Shown here: one piece after another, positions 14,326 to 16,178 of the stretch
Layout: each line of letters begins with the position of its first letter
How positions within the stretch are numbered: the stretch's first letter is position 1
Origin: JBARRS01 sp049644345
Lineage (GTDB): Bacteria; Actinomycetota; Thermoleophilia; Gaiellales; Gaiellaceae
Length of the DNA: 16,178 nt
Assembly (NCBI GenBank): GCA_049644345.1
Contig: JBARRS010000008.1
Coordinates: 1-16,178, forward strand
Direction: 5' to 3'
Position numbers and translations under genes: made by a program
Notes under the pieces: model-generated
What the model was told of the DNA's origin: nothing
What the model saw: the letters and a program-made list of their open reading frames with translations, nothing else
Database searches by the model: none

Positions 14326-15270
14326 GTGCCCACCGCCGTGGTCACCGGCGGGGCCGGCTTCCTCGGTTCCCACCTCTGCGATTACCTGCTCGGTCAGAGC
14401 TTCCGCGTCGTCTGCGTCGACAACCTCGAGACCAGCACGCTCGAGAACCTCGAGCACATCCGTGACGACTCGTTCACGTTTCTGAACCACGACATGATCG
14501 AGCACATCGAGATCGGCGAGCCGGTCGACGTCGTCTTCCACCTGGCGGCGCTCGCGAGCCCGATCGACTACCTGCGGCAGCCGCTGCACTCGCTCAAGGT
14601 CGGCTCCTACGGCACGCACAACGCGCTCGGGCTCGCGAAGTTCAAACGGGCGCGGTTCCTGCTCGCGTCGACGAGCGAGGTGTACGGCGACCCGCAGGTG
14701 CACCCGCAGCCCGAGAGCTACTGGGGCAACGTAAACCCGATCGGACCTCGGGGCGTCTACGACGAGGCGAAGCGCTACGCAGAGGCGATGACGATGGCGT
14801 ACCACCGCCAGCAGGGCGTCGACACGTCCATCGCCCGGATCTTCAACACCTATGGGCCGAAAATGCGGCCGCACGACGGGCGCGCGATCCCCACCTTCGT
14901 CCGCCAGGCGCTCGAGAACGCGCCGCTCACGGTCTTCGGGGACGGCTCGCAGACGCGCAGCTTCTGCTACGTCGACGATCTGATCCGCGGCCTCCATCTG
15001 CTCGCGGCGAGCGGCGAGCACATGCCGGTGAACCTCGGCAACCCGGAGGAGTTCACTCTGCTCGAGCTGGCGCAAACAGTCATCCGGGTCACCTCGTCCA
15101 AGAGCGAGATCGTGTTCGAGGCGCTTCCGATCGACGATCCGCAGGTTCGCCAGCCCGACATCACCCGCTCGAAGCAGGTGCTCGGTTGGGAGCCCGAGAT
15201 CCCGCTCGAAGACGGACTGCGCAGGATGCTGCCCGCGTACGGGCGAGAGCAGGAGCCGGTCGGTGTCTAA
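14326..15270 (+). CDS. UDP-glucuronate decarboxylase (UDP-xylose synthase), SDR family
   Basis: A 314-residue extended short-chain dehydrogenase. The NAD-binding motif is G8-x2-G11-x2-G14 in GGAGFLGSHL, followed by VVCVDNLETS. The catalytic region shows STSEVYGDP (115-123) and Y145-x3-K149 in VYDEAKRYAE. The UDP-xylose synthase signature follows: RIFNTYGPKMRPHDGR, VFGDGSQTRSFCYVDD and, near the end, NLGNPEEFTLLELA, PIDDPQVRQPDI and LGWEPEIPLEDGL. The enzyme converts UDP-glucuronate to UDP-xylose with bound NAD, so the glycan made here probably contains xylose or a sugar derived from it. No UDP-glucose dehydrogenase is in the window, so UDP-glucuronate must come from elsewhere. The length is that of the soluble bacterial form. 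The GTG at 14326 has no ribosome binding site but lies at leaderless spacing from TAACAT. The gene overlaps the next one by eight bases. Confidence 0.93.
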   Translation: MPTAVVTGGAGFLGSHLCDYLLGQSFRVVCVDNLETSTLENLEHIRDDSFTFLNHDMIEHIEIGEPVDVVFHLAALASPIDYLRQPLHSLKVGSYGTHNALGLAKFKRARFLLASTSEVYGDPQVHPQPESYWGNVNPIGPRGVYDEAKRYAEAMTMAYHRQQGVDTSIARIFNTYGPKMRPHDGRAIPTFVRQALENAPLTVFGDGSQTRSFCYVDDLIRGLHLLAASGEHMPVNLGNPEEFTLLELAQTVIRVTSSKSEIVFEALPIDDPQVRQPDITRSKQVLGWEPEIPLEDGLRRMLPAYGREQEPVGV

Positions 15271-16178
15271 GCCCTTCGGGGTGGCCGCGGCGACGGTGCT
15301 CGTCGCGGCCGGCCTCAGCATGCCCGCAGCGGCGGGCTCGACGCACCACCTTCAGGTCGGGATCTTCGACCAGTCCTACGTCATCACAAGCCCGGCGGAG
15401 GCGTTTCCGTTGCTCCACAAGCTGCGCGTCCAGGTTCTGCGACTCAGCCTCGACTGGTCGAAGGTCGCGCGGACACGGCCTCGGCGGGCGGCGAATCCGA
15501 ACGACCCGAACTACGACTGGTCGCTTCCCGATCGGCTCGTCCGGTACGCGGCCTATCGACAGATCAAGGTGCTCTTCTCGATCTACGGCACGCCGTCGTG
15601 GGCGAGCGCGTACCTGGCGCCGAACCACGCGCCGAAGAACGCCGCCGATCTCCAGAACTTCGCCTACGCCGCGGCCACGCGATACAGCGGGACGTTCAAG
15701 CCCCGGGGCGCGACGAAGGCGCTGCCGGCCGTTCGCCTCTGGCTCGCGTGGAACGAGCCCAACAACCCTGTCTTCCTGAAACCGCAGTGGTCGCGCGTCT
15801 CGGGCCGCTGGGTTGCCCAGAGCGCGAAGGATTACGTCGCGATCTGCACCGCGGTCTGGACCGGTGTCCACTCCACGGGGATCTCGGGCGAGAAGGTCGC
15901 TTGCGGGGCTACCGCCCCGCGCGGGAACAACGCTCCGACGAGCTCGCGCCCCTCAGTCGCGCCGCAGACGTTCCTCGCTGCGCTGAAGAGGTTCGGGCTC
16001 CGGGACTTCGACGCCTACGCGCACCACCCGTACGCCGGCAGCCCGCACGAGACGCCGACGACGAAGCCGACCGGCGGCGCGGTCACGCTTGCCAACATCG
16101 GCTCGCTGATCTCGGAGCTCACCCGCCTCTACGGGCCTAAGCCGCTCTGGATCACCGAGTACGGCTACCAGACGAACC
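15263..16178 (+). CDS. Secreted clan-A glycoside hydrolase (GH39/GH5-like), 3' truncated
   Basis: The frame stays open from the GTG at 15263 to the window end, giving 305 complete codons, so the C terminus is missing. It overlaps the decarboxylase stop by eight bases. Residues 1 to about 24 are a signal peptide (SKPFGVAAATVLVAAG ending in PAAA). The mature part begins as a TIM-barrel hydrolase: VGIFDQSYV, VLRLSLDWSKV, VLFSIYGTPSWAS, then WLAWNEPNN with E165 as acid/base, HHPY (254-257), and LWITEYGYQT with E299 as nucleophile. The two glutamates about 134 residues apart are the clan-A retaining pair. GH39 or GH5 are the nearest families; a Psl-locus hydrolase such as PslG of Pseudomonas is a functional parallel by context only. 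It would cut or trim the exported polysaccharide. The substrate is unknown. Confidence 0.88.
   Translation, partial: MSKPFGVAAATVLVAAGLSMPAAAGSTHHLQVGIFDQSYVITSPAEAFPLLHKLRVQVLRLSLDWSKVARTRPRRAANPNDPNYDWSLPDRLVRYAAYRQIKVLFSIYGTPSWASAYLAPNHAPKNAADLQNFAYAAATRYSGTFKPRGATKALPAVRLWLAWNEPNNPVFLKPQWSRVSGRWVAQSAKDYVAICTAVWTGVHSTGISGEKVACGATAPRGNNAPTSSRPSVAPQTFLAALKRFGLRDFDAYAHHPYAGSPHETPTTKPTGGAVTLANIGSLISELTRLYGPKPLWITEYGYQTN

Noticed and set aside
14230..15321. A 363-codon open frame on the - strand
   Set aside because: It is antisense to the UDP-xylose synthase, whose full motif set is on the + strand.

Overview
The window is a visibly GC-rich, gene-dense stretch in which every supportable gene lies on the + strand. 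GTG starts are frequent (one TTG is also used), four-base start/stop overlaps are common, and the glycosyltransferase style is actinobacterial. These point to a high-GC actinobacterium, and a soil lineage such as the Thermoleophilia would fit; that placement is inference from style, not from a marker gene. No rRNA, tRNA, CRISPR array, insertion sequence or phage gene was seen, and no gap between genes exceeds about 80 bases.

Layout. (1) 3-1427: the 3' part of a polytopic membrane protein resembling GT-C or polysaccharide-locus membrane proteins. (2) 1486-1884: a small single-domain cupin with its own ribosome binding site. (3) 1957-7858: a sugar-assembly block with three GT4 glycosyltransferases, an O-antigen ligase/Wzy-type polymerase set between them, and a membrane-anchored GT2. 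(4) 7855-11277: an envelope block with a 32-residue ORF, a lipoprotein beta-propeller, a NodB-type polysaccharide deacetylase and a second, membrane-anchored beta-propeller, each overlapping the next by four bases. (5) 11298-14263: a Wzz-type chain-length protein without a kinase domain, a DPM1/GtrB-like GT2 with two C-terminal membrane helices, and a PIG-V/Gpi18-like GT-C mannosyltransferase. (6) 14326-16178: a UDP-glucuronate decarboxylase (UDP-xylose synthase) that appears to have its own leaderless promoter, overlapping a secreted clan-A glycoside hydrolase cut off by the window end.

Together the genes read as a surface or extracellular polysaccharide locus. Cytoplasmic GT4/GT2 enzymes would build a lipid-linked repeat unit, probably with xylose supplied by the decarboxylase. 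Wzy and Wzz homologues would polymerise it and set its length. The DPM1-like GT2 and GT-C pair could add a further sugar from a polyprenyl-phosphate donor outside the membrane. The deacetylase and glycoside hydrolase would trim the product outside the cell. No initiating phosphoglycosyl transferase and no Wzx flippase is visible, so the locus probably continues beyond the window.

The least familiar part is the propeller-deacetylase-propeller cassette led by a translationally coupled 32-residue ORF. The two propellers are clear paralogues with a shared N-terminal signature, and nothing in them looks like a PQQ dehydrogenase active site. This is the best candidate here for an undescribed polysaccharide-processing or export module.
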